Source: Reticulitermes speratus (taxonomy: Eukaryota; Arthropoda; Insecta; Blattodea; Rhinotermitidae). Taken from it: 64,000 bases of DNA. Numbering within the stretch: the stretch's first letter is position 1; each line of letters opens with the position of its first letter. Below are positions 1 through 9,785 of the stretch, piece after piece. A program made the position numbers and the translations under genes. The notes under the pieces are model-generated. The model was not told the origin of the DNA and ran no database searches. It was given only the letters and a program-made list of their open reading frames with translations. The DNA is taken from contig JAJKFL010000427.1 of NCBI GenBank assembly GCA_021186555.1, positions 24,415,238 through 24,479,237 on the forward strand. The letters run 5' to 3'.

Positions 1-297
1 CGTCTTGGTGGGATCAGACACTGTGGTGGCGGGCCGATAGGCAAGGGCGATGGTCTGGACTCGCCTCTGTTCCTTTAGGTCGGCGTGGGCTCTGTCACTG
101 TGGTGTCGAGCCGATAGACAAGAGCGTTGGTCTGTTGTCGGCTCTGATCATTTGGTCGGGGTAAGCTCAGTGGCAGTGGTAGTGACCCTTTAGGCAATTG
201 CGTTGTTCTGGTCTCGCCTCTGCTCCTTTGGTCGGCCTGGGCTCAGTCACTGTTTTGTTTCCTCCTACCACGAACCTGCATCTCTTTGAAAATATTA
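1..297 (-). repeat. 76-bp rDNA-spacer-like tandem repeat, inverted orientation
   Basis: Degenerate tandem units of about 76 bp read on the minus strand. Hallmarks on the plus strand are GGTCGGCGTGGGCTC, GGCGGGCCGATAGGCAAG and CTCGCCTCTG. The last ~45 bp pass into the 51-bp family (CCTCCTACCACGA). The array runs off the left edge. It is the reverse complement of the arrays at 1,572-2,400, 4,280-7,050 and 7,285-7,965. Open frames here are short and unconserved, so it is treated as non-coding. Confidence 0.8.
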
Positions 298-468
298 GCA
301 GTATTAGCTCTAGAATTACCACAGTTATCCAAGCAACTGTCCACCATATAAGGAACCAAATCTGGTTTAATCAGCTATTTGCGGTTTCAGCATAATGTGG
401 CTTGCAATTAGAAAATCATGGCTTAATCTTTGAGACAACCGTTTTACTACTGGCAGGATCAACCAGGG
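298..468 (-). pseudogene. Truncated 18S rRNA 5' end, copy 1
   Basis: The reverse complement begins with the universal 18S 5' end (CCTGGTTGATCCTGCCAGTA). It continues through TGTCTCAAAGATTAAGCC to AATTCTAGAGCTAATAC, about the first 165 nt of 18S. It then breaks and continues as TGCTAATATTTTCAAAGA, which is not 18S. Several substitutions and the missing ~90% of the molecule make it a non-functional fragment. The same breakpoint is found in four other copies. Confidence 0.9.
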
Positions 469-805
469 AACCGTTATTGCGGTGCGAGTTCCTCAACGGT
501 TCCGCCCGAAGGCAGATATCCGCGACATTGCTATTAGGGTGAATCAGTTTGCCGGGTGGAGGACTGCCCGGTCTTCTCCACTGTCTCAATCTCTCGTCCT
601 CCTGAAGTATCAAATGCTCCGTCGTGAACCGTGACGGGAGTGGGTAGCGAGGGGAGGTCTATCTGGCACCAGGCGATGTATCTCTGGGCGGAGCTTGTCT
701 CAGCATTGGTCAACCACTAGGCACTAGGTGTTCTTCATGTTTCAGGGAAGGCCAAAATTATCTCGGTCAGAGCAGCGGTGAATTCAACCCCGAATGCCGG
801 TCCCG
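469..805 (-). other. rDNA external-transcribed-spacer-like segment
   Basis: On the minus strand this lies directly upstream of 18S copy 1 and ends in AACTCGCACCGCAATAACGG just before the 18S start. Related sequence recurs at 2,776-3,060 and 3,591-4,068. All share a GACCGGGCAGTCCTC block and a GGCATTCGGGGTTG block. Position and repeated association with the 18S 5' end suggest 5' ETS or the adjacent spacer. This is an inference; no promoter can be identified by eye. Confidence 0.5.
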
Positions 806-1359
806 TACGGCCGGTATGTCCTCTTACTACGAGCATACACAACTTTGAATATATTTCGAAGCTAGAATGTCCTCCTACCAAGAGCCTGCATGTCTTTGAA
901 AATACTCAGAAGCTGGTATGTCCTACTACCACTAGTCAGCAACACTTTAAATTTTATCCGAGGCAGCCTTAAGTTCGTCCCACTACAACACACGGGCGAC
1001 ACACTGAAAATATAACGAAGCAGGTATGTCCTCCTATTCGAAAATATTCCGAGGGATGGCTACGTCCTTATATCACGAGCCTGCATGTCTTTGAATATAT
1101 TCCGAGGCGTGTATGTCCTAATTACAGCCGGAAACACTTTGAAAATTATCCTTATTAGCCTTAAGTAGGTCCCACTTAACGCGTGGGTGACACTTGGAAA
1201 AACTTTTGAGGCAGGTATATCCTCCTACCTCAAGCCGGCATCACTTTAAATATATTCAGATTCAAATATTTGCTCCTACCACGAGCCAGCAACACTTTGA
1301 TAATATTCCGAGGCAGGTATGTTTTCCTATCACGAGCCTGCATGTCTTTGAAAATATTA
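806..1359 (-). repeat. 51-bp spacer repeat, inverted orientation
   Basis: Roughly eleven divergent units of about 50 bp. On the plus strand they carry CCTCCTACCACGAGCC and CTTTGAAAATATTCCGAGGC. It is the same family as 2,578-2,775 and 3,110-3,590 in inverse orientation. The sequence just beyond each truncated 18S breakpoint is a unit of this repeat. Confidence 0.75.
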
Positions 1360-1530
1360 GCATGTATTAGCTATAGAATTGATACAGTTATCCAAGAAAC
1401 TGTCCACCATCTAAGGAACCATAACTGATTTAACTACCATTCGTGGTTTCTCGTTAATGTGGCTTGCACTGAGACATGCATGATATAATCTTTGAGACAA
1501 GCATATTACTACTGGCAGGATCAGCAAGGG
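1360..1530 (-). pseudogene. Truncated 18S rRNA 5' end, copy 2
   Basis: The reverse complement reads from a degraded 18S start (TTGCTGATCCTGCCAGTAGT) to GCTAATACATGC, then TAATATTTTCAAAGACATGC. The breakpoint is the same as in copy 1, and it is more diverged. On its 5' side it joins a 76-bp array that runs in the opposite sense, so a rearrangement is recorded here. Confidence 0.87.
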
Positions 1531-1571
1531 AACAGTCGTCATCCTAAAGTAACAAATGAACAGTCTTGAAC

Positions 1572-2400
1572 CGAGGCCATCGGCCCGCCACCAAAATGAC
1601 TGAACCCACGCCGAACAAAGGACAGAAGTGAGACCGGACCAACGCCCTTGCCTATCGGCCAATCATGACAGTGACTGAGCCCACGACGACCAAAGGAACA
1701 GAGGCGGGACCGGACCAACGCCTTTGCCTATCGGACCGCCACAACAGTAAATGAGCCCTCGACGACCGAATGAAGAGAGGCGGACCAGACCAACGTCCTT
1801 CCCTATCGGCCTGCCGCCACAGTGACTGAGCCCACGCCGACCAAAGGAACAGAGGCGAGAGCAGAACGACGCCCTTGCCTATCGGCCCGCCACAACAATG
1901 ACTGAAACGACGCCGATCAAAGAAACAGAGGCGCAACCAGACCAACGCCCTTGCCTATCGGTCCGCCTCCAACGTGACAGCCCACGCCGACCAAAGGAAC
2001 AGAGGCGAGACCAGAACAACGGTCTTACCTATCGGCCCGCCACTACAGTGACTGAGCTAACGCCGACCACAGGAACAGAGGCGAGACCAAACCAACGCCG
2101 TTGATTATCAGCCCGCCACCTTAGTGACTGAGCCTACGCAGACCAAAGGAAGAGAGGCTAGACCAGATCAACGCCCTTGCATTTCGGTCCGCCGCCACAG
2201 TGACTGAGCCCACGTCGACCAAAGGATCGGAGTCGAGACCACACCAAAACCCTTGCCTGTCGTTCCGCCCCCACAGTGCCTGAGCCCACGCCGATCAAAG
2301 GAACAGAGGCGAGACCAGACCAACGCCTTTGCCTATCGGCCCTCCACCTCAGTGACTGAGCCCACGTCGACCAAAAGAAAGGAGGAAATTTCACCGCAGT
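1572..2400 (+). repeat. 76-bp spacer tandem array (about 11 units)
   Basis: Units carry ACTGAGCCCACGCCGACCAA, AGGAACAGAGGCGAGACCAG and GCCCTTGCCTATCGGCCCGC, spaced about 76 bp apart with small indels. The array ends in CACCGCAGTGACAGTTCC and abuts 18S copy 3. Long frames on either strand are a by-product of low stop density in this GC-rich unit. Confidence 0.85.
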
Positions 2401-2407
2401 GACAGTT

Positions 2408-2577
2408 CCCTGGTTGATCCTGCTGGGAGTCGTATGCTTGTCTCAAATATTATGTCATGCATGTCTCAGTGCAAGCCACATGAAGGTAAAACCGCGAATG
2501 GCTGATATAATCAGTTACGGTTCCTTGGAAAGTGGACATTTACTTGGATCTGTGGTAATTCTAGAGCTAATACATGC
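2408..2577 (+). pseudogene. Truncated 18S rRNA 5' end, copy 3
   Basis: Starts CCCTGGTTGATCCTGCTGGG, contains ACCGCGAATGGCTGATATAA, and ends AGAGCTAATACATGC followed by TAATATTTTTAAAAGC. It covers about the first 165 nt of 18S with scattered substitutions. The plus-strand 76-bp array lies immediately upstream and 51-bp repeats lie downstream. Confidence 0.9.
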
Positions 2578-2775
2578 TAATATTTTTAAAAGCATGCAGG
2601 TTCGTGGTAGGAAAATATACCTGCCTCGGAATATTATCAATGTGTTACCGGCTCGTTCAGGAGAACATACCTGCCTCAGAATTTTTCCCAAGTGTCGCCT
2701 GCGAGTTATAGTGTGACCAACATTAGGCTTCCTCTGAATATTTAAATTTTGGCGTCTCGTGTTAGTAGGACATAC
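2578..2775 (+). repeat. 51-bp spacer repeat, short block
   Basis: Three or four degenerate units with GGTTCGTGGTAGGA, ATACCTGCCTCGGAATATT and TGTTACCGGCTCGT. They link 18S copy 3 to the next ETS-like block. Confidence 0.7.
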
Positions 2776-3060
2776 TGGCCGAACGGGCCCGGCATTCGGT
2801 GTTGCATTCACTGCTGTTCTAACGGAGATTATTTCGGCTTTCCCTGAAACATGAATAGAAAACTATTGCTGGTGGTGCATGAATACTGAGATTCGCCTCC
2901 GACTAGCGCTAAATCGCCTGGTGCCAATCGGCCTCTGCTCGCTAAACGCTCCCGCCTCGGTTTACGGCCTTTCATTTGATACTTCAGGAGGACGAGAGAC
3001 TGAGACAGTGGGGAAGACCGGGCAGACCTCCGCCCGGCATTGTGGTTCACAGTATGATTT
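2776..3060 (+). other. ETS-like segment without an adjoining 18S fragment
   Basis: Matches the ETS-like block upstream of 18S copies 1 and 4. Shared stretches are GGGCCCGGCATTCGGTGTTG, TTCGGCTTTCCCTGAAACAT and GAAGACCGGGCAG. It ends at TGTGGTTCAC without reaching 18S. A short unrelated stretch (about 3,060-3,110) follows, then 51-bp repeats. Confidence 0.5.
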
Positions 3061-3109
3061 ACTCTGTGATGCGTGTAGTCCTTGCCTGGTAGACGTAACC
3101 TAACTAACC

Positions 3110-3590
3110 TAATGGTAGGTGGGTAGTGGTAGGAGGAAATTCTTGCCTTGGAATATTTTCACAGTGTTGCCGGCTAATGGTAGGAGGACATAATTGCCTC
3201 GGTATATATTGATGCCGGCTTGTGGTAGGAGGTCATATCAGCCTCGGAATATTTTCAATGTGTTGCCGGCTCGTGGTAGGACATACCTGCTTCGGAATAC
3301 ATTCAAAGTGTTGCTTGCTCGTTGTAGGAGGATATACCTGCCTCGAAATTTTTTCAGAGTGTTGAACGTGCGCGTAGTGGGACTAATTTAAGGCAGCCTC
3401 GAATAATATTCAGTATTGCCGGCTAGTGGTAGTAGGACATACCGGCCTCTGAGTAATTTCAAAGAGATGCCGCCTGGTGGTAGGAAGACATACACGCCTC
3501 GGTATATTTCGGACATGCAGGATCGTGGAAGGAGGACATACCTTCCTCGAAATGTATACAAAGTCGTACAGGCTTGTGGTAGGAGGACAT
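3110..3590 (+). repeat. 51-bp spacer tandem repeat (about 9 units)
   Basis: Successive units of 48-52 bp each contain TGTGGTAGGAGGACATAC, a CCTCGGAATATTTTC-like box and TGTTGCCGGCT. Unit identity is moderate. No protein frame is conserved across units. Confidence 0.78.
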
Positions 3591-4068
3591 ACCGGTCGTA
3601 CGGGCCCGGCATTCGGTGTTGTATTCACTGCTGCACTAACCGACATGATTTCGGCCTTCCCTCAAACATGAATGAACTCCTACTGCTTCGTGGATGACGT
3701 ATGCTGAGACTCGCTTCCGCACAACACTCCATCGTCTGGTGCCAGATCGGCCTCACCTCGCTACCCGCTCCCGTCTCGGTTCACGACGTTGCATTTGATA
3801 AATCAGGAGGACGAGTGACTGAGACAGTGGAGAAGACCGGGCAGTCCTCCGCCCGGCTAAATGGTTCACCCTAACCTTGATTTCAGACTTCCGCAGCGAT
3901 GTTGATGTAGTCTGTGGTCTTTTGGGTACTTACACGGCGTAGTGTGGTAAATACCTTACGACGCCGTGTAATCACACAAAAGACCACAGATTGGTTCACC
4001 CTAATTGCAACGTCGCGGACATCTGCATTCAGGCGGTCCCTGTGAAGAACTCGCACAACAGTGACGGT
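3591..4068 (+). other. ETS-like segment upstream of 18S copy 4
   Basis: Begins CGGTCGTACGGGCCCGGCAT, contains GGAGAAGACCGGGCAGTCCT, and ends AACTCGCACAACAGTGACGG against the 18S start. It is collinear with the minus-strand block at 469-805 except for an insertion at 3,875-4,004 flanked by direct repeats. Confidence 0.5.
3875..4004. mobile_element. Hairpin (MITE-like) insertion inside the ETS-like block
   Basis: The 12-bp sequence GGTTCACCCTAA occurs at 3,863-3,874 and again at 3,993-4,004. The other ETS-like copies have it once, so the intervening ~118 bp are an insertion. Inside it, 3,911-3,944 pairs with 3,957-3,990 as a ~34-bp inverted repeat (outer arm TCTGTGGTCTTTTG, inner arm TACACGGCGT). 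Either a fold-back MITE with a long target duplication or a filler insertion would explain it. There is no coding capacity. Confidence 0.6.
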
Positions 4069-4239
4069 CCCCTGTTTGATCCTGGCGATATTCATATGCT
4101 TGTCTCAAAGATGACGCCTTGCTTGTTTAAGTGCAAGCCACATTAAGGTGAATCCGCAAATAGCTCATTAAACCACTAATGTTCCCTTAGATGGTGGACA
4201 GTTACTTGGATAACTGGTAATTCTAGAACTAATATATGC
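4069..4239 (+). pseudogene. Truncated 18S rRNA 5' end, copy 4
   Basis: Starts CCCTGTTTGATCCTGGCG, contains CATATGCTTGTCTCAAAGAT and CACATTAAGGTGAATCCGC, and stops at CTAATATATGC followed by TAATATTTTCAAAGTCATGC. The breakpoint is the same as in the other copies. One 51-bp unit follows and then passes directly into the large 76-bp array. Confidence 0.9.
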
Positions 4240-4279
4240 TAATATTTTCAAAGTCATGCAGGTTCGTGGTAGGAGGACA

Positions 4280-7050
4280 TACAACAGTGACTGAGCCGAC
4301 GAAGACAAAAGGAACAGTGGCGAGATCAAGACCAACGCCCTTGCCGATCTACCCGCCACCACAGGGACTGAGCCCACAACCACCAAAGGAACAGAGACGA
4401 GGCCAGAACAACGCCGTTGATTATCAGCCCGCCACCTCAGTGACTGAGCTCACTCAGACAAAAGGAACAGAGGCGAGACGAGACCAACGCCCTTGCCTAT
4501 CGGTCCGCCACCACAGTGACTGATACCACGCAAACCAAAGGAAAGGAAGCGAGACCAGACTGAAGTCCTTGACTATCGGACCGCCACCACAGTGACTGAG
4601 CCCACGCCGACCAATGGAGCAGAGGTGAGACCAGAACAACGCCTTTGCCTATAGGCCATCCACAACAGTGACTGAGGCCACGCCGACCAAATAATAGAGG
4701 CGAGACCAGAACAACGCCCTTGTATATTGGCCTACCCCACAATGGCTGGGCCCACGCCGCCCAAAGAAACAGAGGCGAGACGAGAACAACGCCCTTGTCT
4801 ATCGCCAGCCAACACAATGACTGAGCCCATTCCGACGAAAGGAACAGAGGCGAGAACTGACAAAAGCAACACGCCTTTCATCCCGCCACCATAGAGACTG
4901 AGCCCACGCCGACCAAAGGAATAGAGGCAAGACCAGAACAACGCACTTGTCTATCGGCCAGCAACCACAGTGACTGAGCCCACTTTGACCAAAGGAACAG
5001 AGGCGCGACCAGTCAAATGCCATTGGCTATCATCCCGCCAACACAGTGATTCAGTCCAAGCCGACCAAAGGAATAGAGGCGAGACCAGACCAACGCCCTT
5101 GCCTATCAGCCCGCCACTACTGTGACTGAGCCGACGCAGCCCAAAGAAACAGAGGCTCGACCAGACAAACGCCCTTGCCTATCGGCCCTAAACCACAGCG
5201 ACTGACCTCACGTCGACCAAAAGAACAGAAGCGAGACCAGACCAACGCCCTCGCCTATCAGCCGCCAACACAGTGACTAACACCACGCCGACCAAAAGAA
5301 CAGAGGAGAGAAAAGGCCAACGCCCTATCCTATCGTCCCGCCACCAAAGTCACTGAGCCAACGCCGACCAAAAGAACAGAGGCGAGACCAGAAAAATGAC
5401 CCTGCCTATCGGCCCGCCACCAAAGTGAATCAGCCAAAGCCGACCAAAGGAACAGAGGCGAGGCCAGACCAACGCCGTTGATTAAGAGCCCGCCACTCAG
5501 TGACTGATCCCACGCAGACCAATGGAACAGAGGCGAGACAAGCACAAAGACCTTGCCTTTCAGCCCGCCTCCACAGTGACTGAACTTCAGCTGAACAAAA
5601 GGAACAGAGGCCAGACCAGACCAACGACCCTGCATATCGGCCCGCCACCACAGTGAGTGATACTACGCAGACCAAAGGAACAGAGGCGAGACCAGTCCGA
5701 AGTCCTTGCCTATCGGCCCGCCACCACAATGACTGAGATCACACCAACCAAAGGAGCAGAGGTGAAACAACACGAACGCCCTTACCTATCGGCTAGCCAC
5801 TACAGTGACTGAGCCCACGCTGACCAAAGAATAGAGGCGAGACCTGAACAACGCTCTTAGCTATCGGCTGCCCCACAATGGCTGGGCCCACGCCGTCCAA
5901 AAGAACAGATGCGAGACGAGAAGAAAGCCCTTGTCTATCGGTCCGCCAAAACAGTGACTCAGCCCATGCCGACGAAAGGAACAGAGGTGAGAAATGACAA
6001 ACGCAATTGCCTTTCAGCCCGACACCATAGTGTCTTATCCCACGCCGACCAAATGAATAGAGGCGAGAGCAGAACAAAGCCCTTACCTATCGGCCAGCCA
6101 CCACAGTGACTGAGCCCATTCCGACCAAAAGAACAGAGGCGCGACCAGACCAACGCCATTGGCTATCGGCCCGCCTACCACAGTGATTCAGCCCACGCCG
6201 ACCAAAGGAACAAAGGCGAGACCAGATCAACGCCCTTGCTTATCGGCCCGCCACTACTGTGACAGAGCCGACGCCGATCAAAGGAAACGGGGCGCGATCA
6301 GACAAACGCCCTTGCCTATCGGTCCGAGACCACAGAGACTGACCTCACGCCGACCAAGAGAACAGAGGCGAAACCAGACCATCGCCCTTGCCTATCAGCC
6401 CGCCACCACAGTGACTAAGCCCACGCCGACCAAAGGAATAGAGGAGTGAACAGAACAACGACCTATCCTATCAGCCAGCCACCACAGTGACTGAGACCAC
6501 TCCAACCGAAAGAACAGAGGCGCGACCAGACCATCGCCATTGTCTATCGGCCCGCCCCACAGTGATTCAGCCCACGCCGTCCAAAGGAACAGAGGCGAAA
6601 CCAGACCAACACCCTTGACATTCGGCCCGCCACCACTGTGACTGAGCCGACGCCGACCAAAGGACAGAGGGGCGACAAGACCAACGCCCTTGCCTATCGG
6701 CCCGCCCCACAGAGATTCAGCCCACGCCGTCCAAAGGAACAGAGGCGAGACCAGACCAACACCCTTGACATTCGGCCCGACATCACAGTGGCTGAGCCCA
6801 CGCCGACCCAAGGAACAGAGGCAAGACAGGACCAACGCACTTGCCTATCGGCTCGCCACCACAGTGATTGAGCCCACGCCGACCAATGGAAATGAGGCGA
6901 GACCAGAACAACGCCCTATTCTATCGGCCTGCCACCACAGTGACTGAGTCCAGTCCAACCAAAGCAACAGAGTCGAGACAAGACGAACGCCCTTGTCTAT
7001 TGGAACGCCAACAGAGTGAATCATTCCACGCCGACCAAAGGAACAGAGGA
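4280..7050 (+). repeat. 76-bp spacer tandem array (about 36 units)
   Basis: This is the largest array of the 76-bp family. Units vary by substitutions and short indels around the core ACTGAGCCCACGCCGACCAA / GAGGCGAGACCAGACCAACG / CCTATCGGCCCGCCACCACA. Some neighbouring stretches repeat in blocks of two or more units: the ACACCCTTGACATTCGGCCC variant occurs near 6,608 and 6,769. Frames of 100-146 codons cross it in several phases and do not resemble any protein family I know. Confidence 0.87.
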
Positions 7051-7070
7051 TCTCGCACCGCATTGACATT

Positions 7071-7243
7071 TCCCTCCTTGATCGTGCCAGTAGTCATATG
7101 CTTGTCTCAACGATTACTCCATGTTTGTCTAATTGCACGACACATAAATGTGAAACCGCACATGTCTCATTAAAACAGTTATGGTTCCTTAGAATGTGGA
7201 CAGTTACTTTGGTAACTGTGGTAATTCTAGAGCTAATACATGC
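7071..7243 (+). pseudogene. Truncated 18S rRNA 5' end, copy 5
   Basis: Starts TCCCTCCTTGATCGTGCCAG, contains AGTCATATGCTTGTCTCAAC and TTATGGTTCCTTAGAATGTG, and ends AGAGCTAATACATGC then TAATATTTTCAAAGACATGC. It lies between two 76-bp arrays. The last ~20 bp before it keep the ETS-like CTCGCACCGCATTGAC. Confidence 0.9.
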
Positions 7244-7284
7244 TAATATTTTCAAAGACATGCATGTTCGTGGTAGGAGGACAT

Positions 7285-7965
7285 ACAAAAGTGACTGAGC
7301 CCACGACGGCAAAAGGAACAGAGGCGAGACCAAAACCAACGCACTTGCATATCGACCCGCCACAAGTGACTGAGCCCACGCCGACCAAAGGAACAGAGGA
7401 GAGACCAGACCAACGCCCTTGCCTATCGGCTCGCCACTACATTGACTAAGCCCACGCCGACCAAAGGAGAAGGGGATACCAACCAACGCCCTTGCCTATC
7501 GGACCGCCTCTACAGTGACTGAGCCCACGCCGACCAAATGAACAGAGGCGAGACCAGACCAACGCCCTTGCCTATTGGCCCGCCACTACGGTGAGTGATC
7601 CCAAGCCGACCAATGTAACAGAGGCGAAACCATACCAACCTCCTTGCCTATCGGCGCGCCACTACAGTGACTGAGCCCACCCCGACCAAAGGAACAGAGG
7701 CGAGACCAGCCCAACGCCATTGCCTTTCGGCCCGCCACCACAGTCATTCAGCCCACTCCGACCAAATGAACAGAGGCGAGACCAGATCAACTCCTTAAAT
7801 ATCAGACCGCCAACATAATGATTGAGACCACGCCGACCAAGGAAACAGAGGCGAGGCCAGAACAACGCCCTTGCCTATCGGGTCGCCACCAAAGTGCCTG
7901 AAACCACGCCGACCAAATGAACAGAGGCGAGAACAGACAAACGCCCGCCAGCACAGTCACTTAGT
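7285..7965 (+). repeat. 76-bp spacer tandem array (about 9 units), joined to a LINE
   Basis: Same unit as the other arrays. It ends at GCCCGCCAGCACAGTCACTT and then passes at about 7,966 into the reverse transcriptase of LINE copy A. The array is cut at this point, so this is a rearrangement or insertion junction. Confidence 0.82.
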
Positions 7966-9785
7966 CCTCGTACAATGCCAGCTCGACGTGGCGTGAAGGG
8001 ACCGGCATGTCATTGACATACAGACTGAACAAGACAGGAGAGATTATTCCCCTCAGTAATACGCCAGGCCGCATGCCACGACGGGTGGTTGTGGCCGTTT
8101 GGAAGGACGCTTCAAACGTCCTGTTACGAAGGTAGAGGGATATGGTTTTAAACAGATAGAAGGGGAAGTTAAGGGCCGTTAGCTTGAAGAGGAGGTCATC
8201 GACCCAAACGTTGTCGAAGGCCTTAGCCACGTCGAGAGAGACAGCACCTGTTAGCCGCTTCTCGGCAAAGTTTGTGGTCACCCTTTCGACAAGGCGGGCT
8301 AGCTGGAGAGCGGTGCTATAATTGGGTCTGAATCCAAACTTGTCATCTCGCAGAACCCCGCGCCCGCTTATTTCACTTAAGATCCTACTAAGTAGGGTCT
8401 TCTTAAAGAACTTGCAAATGGTGTCCATAAGACTTATGGGAAGATATGAAGAGGGTAGAGGAGGGTCCTTCCCAGGTTTGAGTATGGTGACAATGCGGGT
8501 ATGCTTCCATACTGACGGGAAATACTGCGCTAGAAAAGCTGCGTTGAATATCGCAGCGAGGAGAGAGACAGCACGCTGCGGAAGATGCATCAGAACCGTG
8601 TTCGGAAATCGTTTGTGCCCGGCGCCTTGCTGACCTTCAGACCCCCCATGGCATCATGTACCTCCGTGGGGTTATTTACATTGGGCTCGCTTTCAGGTGC
8701 TTAAGAGTATGCTTGCAGCGCCTCGCCAACCACCTCAATATCTGCCGGATCCGACTGGTCGTCTACCGGCTGAAACTGAGCATCAAGTCTTTCCGCCAGG
8801 GCTTCGGCTTTCTCAGAGTCTGAGAGAGCAAGCCCGCCCTGTATGACCAGGGGTGGAGAGGTAGTGGGCACTCTCATCACCCGTTTTGTCAGCTTCCACA
8901 GCTATTGGTCCTCGGGATCGAGGCTCTCGTATATGCCACTCCACTGCTCGTTTCGCCATTAGTTTATCTAGTGGGTTACCGACGGCTGAAGGCGGTTGAC
9001 CTCAGCTTTTAGAGCAGGGTCCCTAATGATTTGCCACTGCCTCCTCAACCGGATTTTCAGGCGTATATCATCCTGAATACGTGCCGGTATTGGTGGTCGT
9101 GGGTCGTCACGGGGGCCACTCCTGGTGGTCGACACCACTAGTGTCTCAGTGATAGGACTGAACTTGCCTCCACACACGTGTCGATTTCCACCCCGTTACT
9201 TAGTTTTCGGGTGATCGGAAGCCTGTCTTACAGGCAGGCCTTGAATTTAACCCAGTCGGTCTTTCTGAAATCCGTGCGTTCCGGGAGATTAAGAAAGGAT
9301 GATCGAAATATCATGTCGATCAGTACAGGTAAGTGATCTGAGCTTAGTGCAGAGCACATTGTCAGATACACTGGGATGAGTAGGTCTTTGGCTATTACTA
9401 TGTCTAGGACGCTCGGCAGGCAGACAAATCCGCTTCGATTAGGGACCGGGAGGGCGAAATGTAAGCCGCCAGGATTTTTACCGGTCTGCTAGCCAACACT
9501 ACATGTATGGCAGTTGCCTCAACTGGGTCAGGCCGGGGACGGGTATAGCGTAGTGGTCTATACCCCGGCGGACCAGTCTCGCTGTTCCGCCTCCCTCTGT
9601 AGACCGTTCTGTACGGTGGCAAACATAGATTGCTAGCCGAAAGACTTGCCCTGATCTGAGGTGTGTTTCAGTCAGGAGGCATATGTCAACCCCGTGTTTA
9701 CGAAGGAAGTGATCCAGCTCCATCCTTCTGCTGCGCACACCATCAGCGTTCCAGCAGGCCAGCCGTAGTGCCCTCACTGTGTGCC
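7961..9785 (-). pseudogene. LINE copy A ORF2: APE-type endonuclease plus reverse transcriptase, deleted and truncated
   Basis: Endonuclease start: RLACWNADGVRSRRMELDHF, then LLTETHLRSG (catalytic Glu). Compared with copy C, about 190 bp are deleted near 9,414, removing the GDLNAKH catalytic block. The SSDHLPV block survives downstream. The linker (9,177-8,968) and RT (8,590-7,961) follow, with the fingers/palm motifs GFRPNYSTALQLARLVERV, AVSLDVAKAFDNVW and ISPVLFSLYVNDMP. The RT stops at ALYED where ALYADD is expected, right at the junction with the rDNA-like array. It is inactive on three independent grounds. Confidence 0.82.

Noticed and set aside
7065..7260. Possible functional 18S rRNA gene start.
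   Set aside because: Only ~170 nt of 18S is present, diverged, and interrupted at the same point as four other fragments.
4236..7486. Many 60-146-codon frames in the 76-bp array with repeated Trp/Ser- or Pro/Thr-rich peptides.
   Set aside because: Same repeat-driven effect. Frames switch phase at indels and occur on both strands; no known domain.
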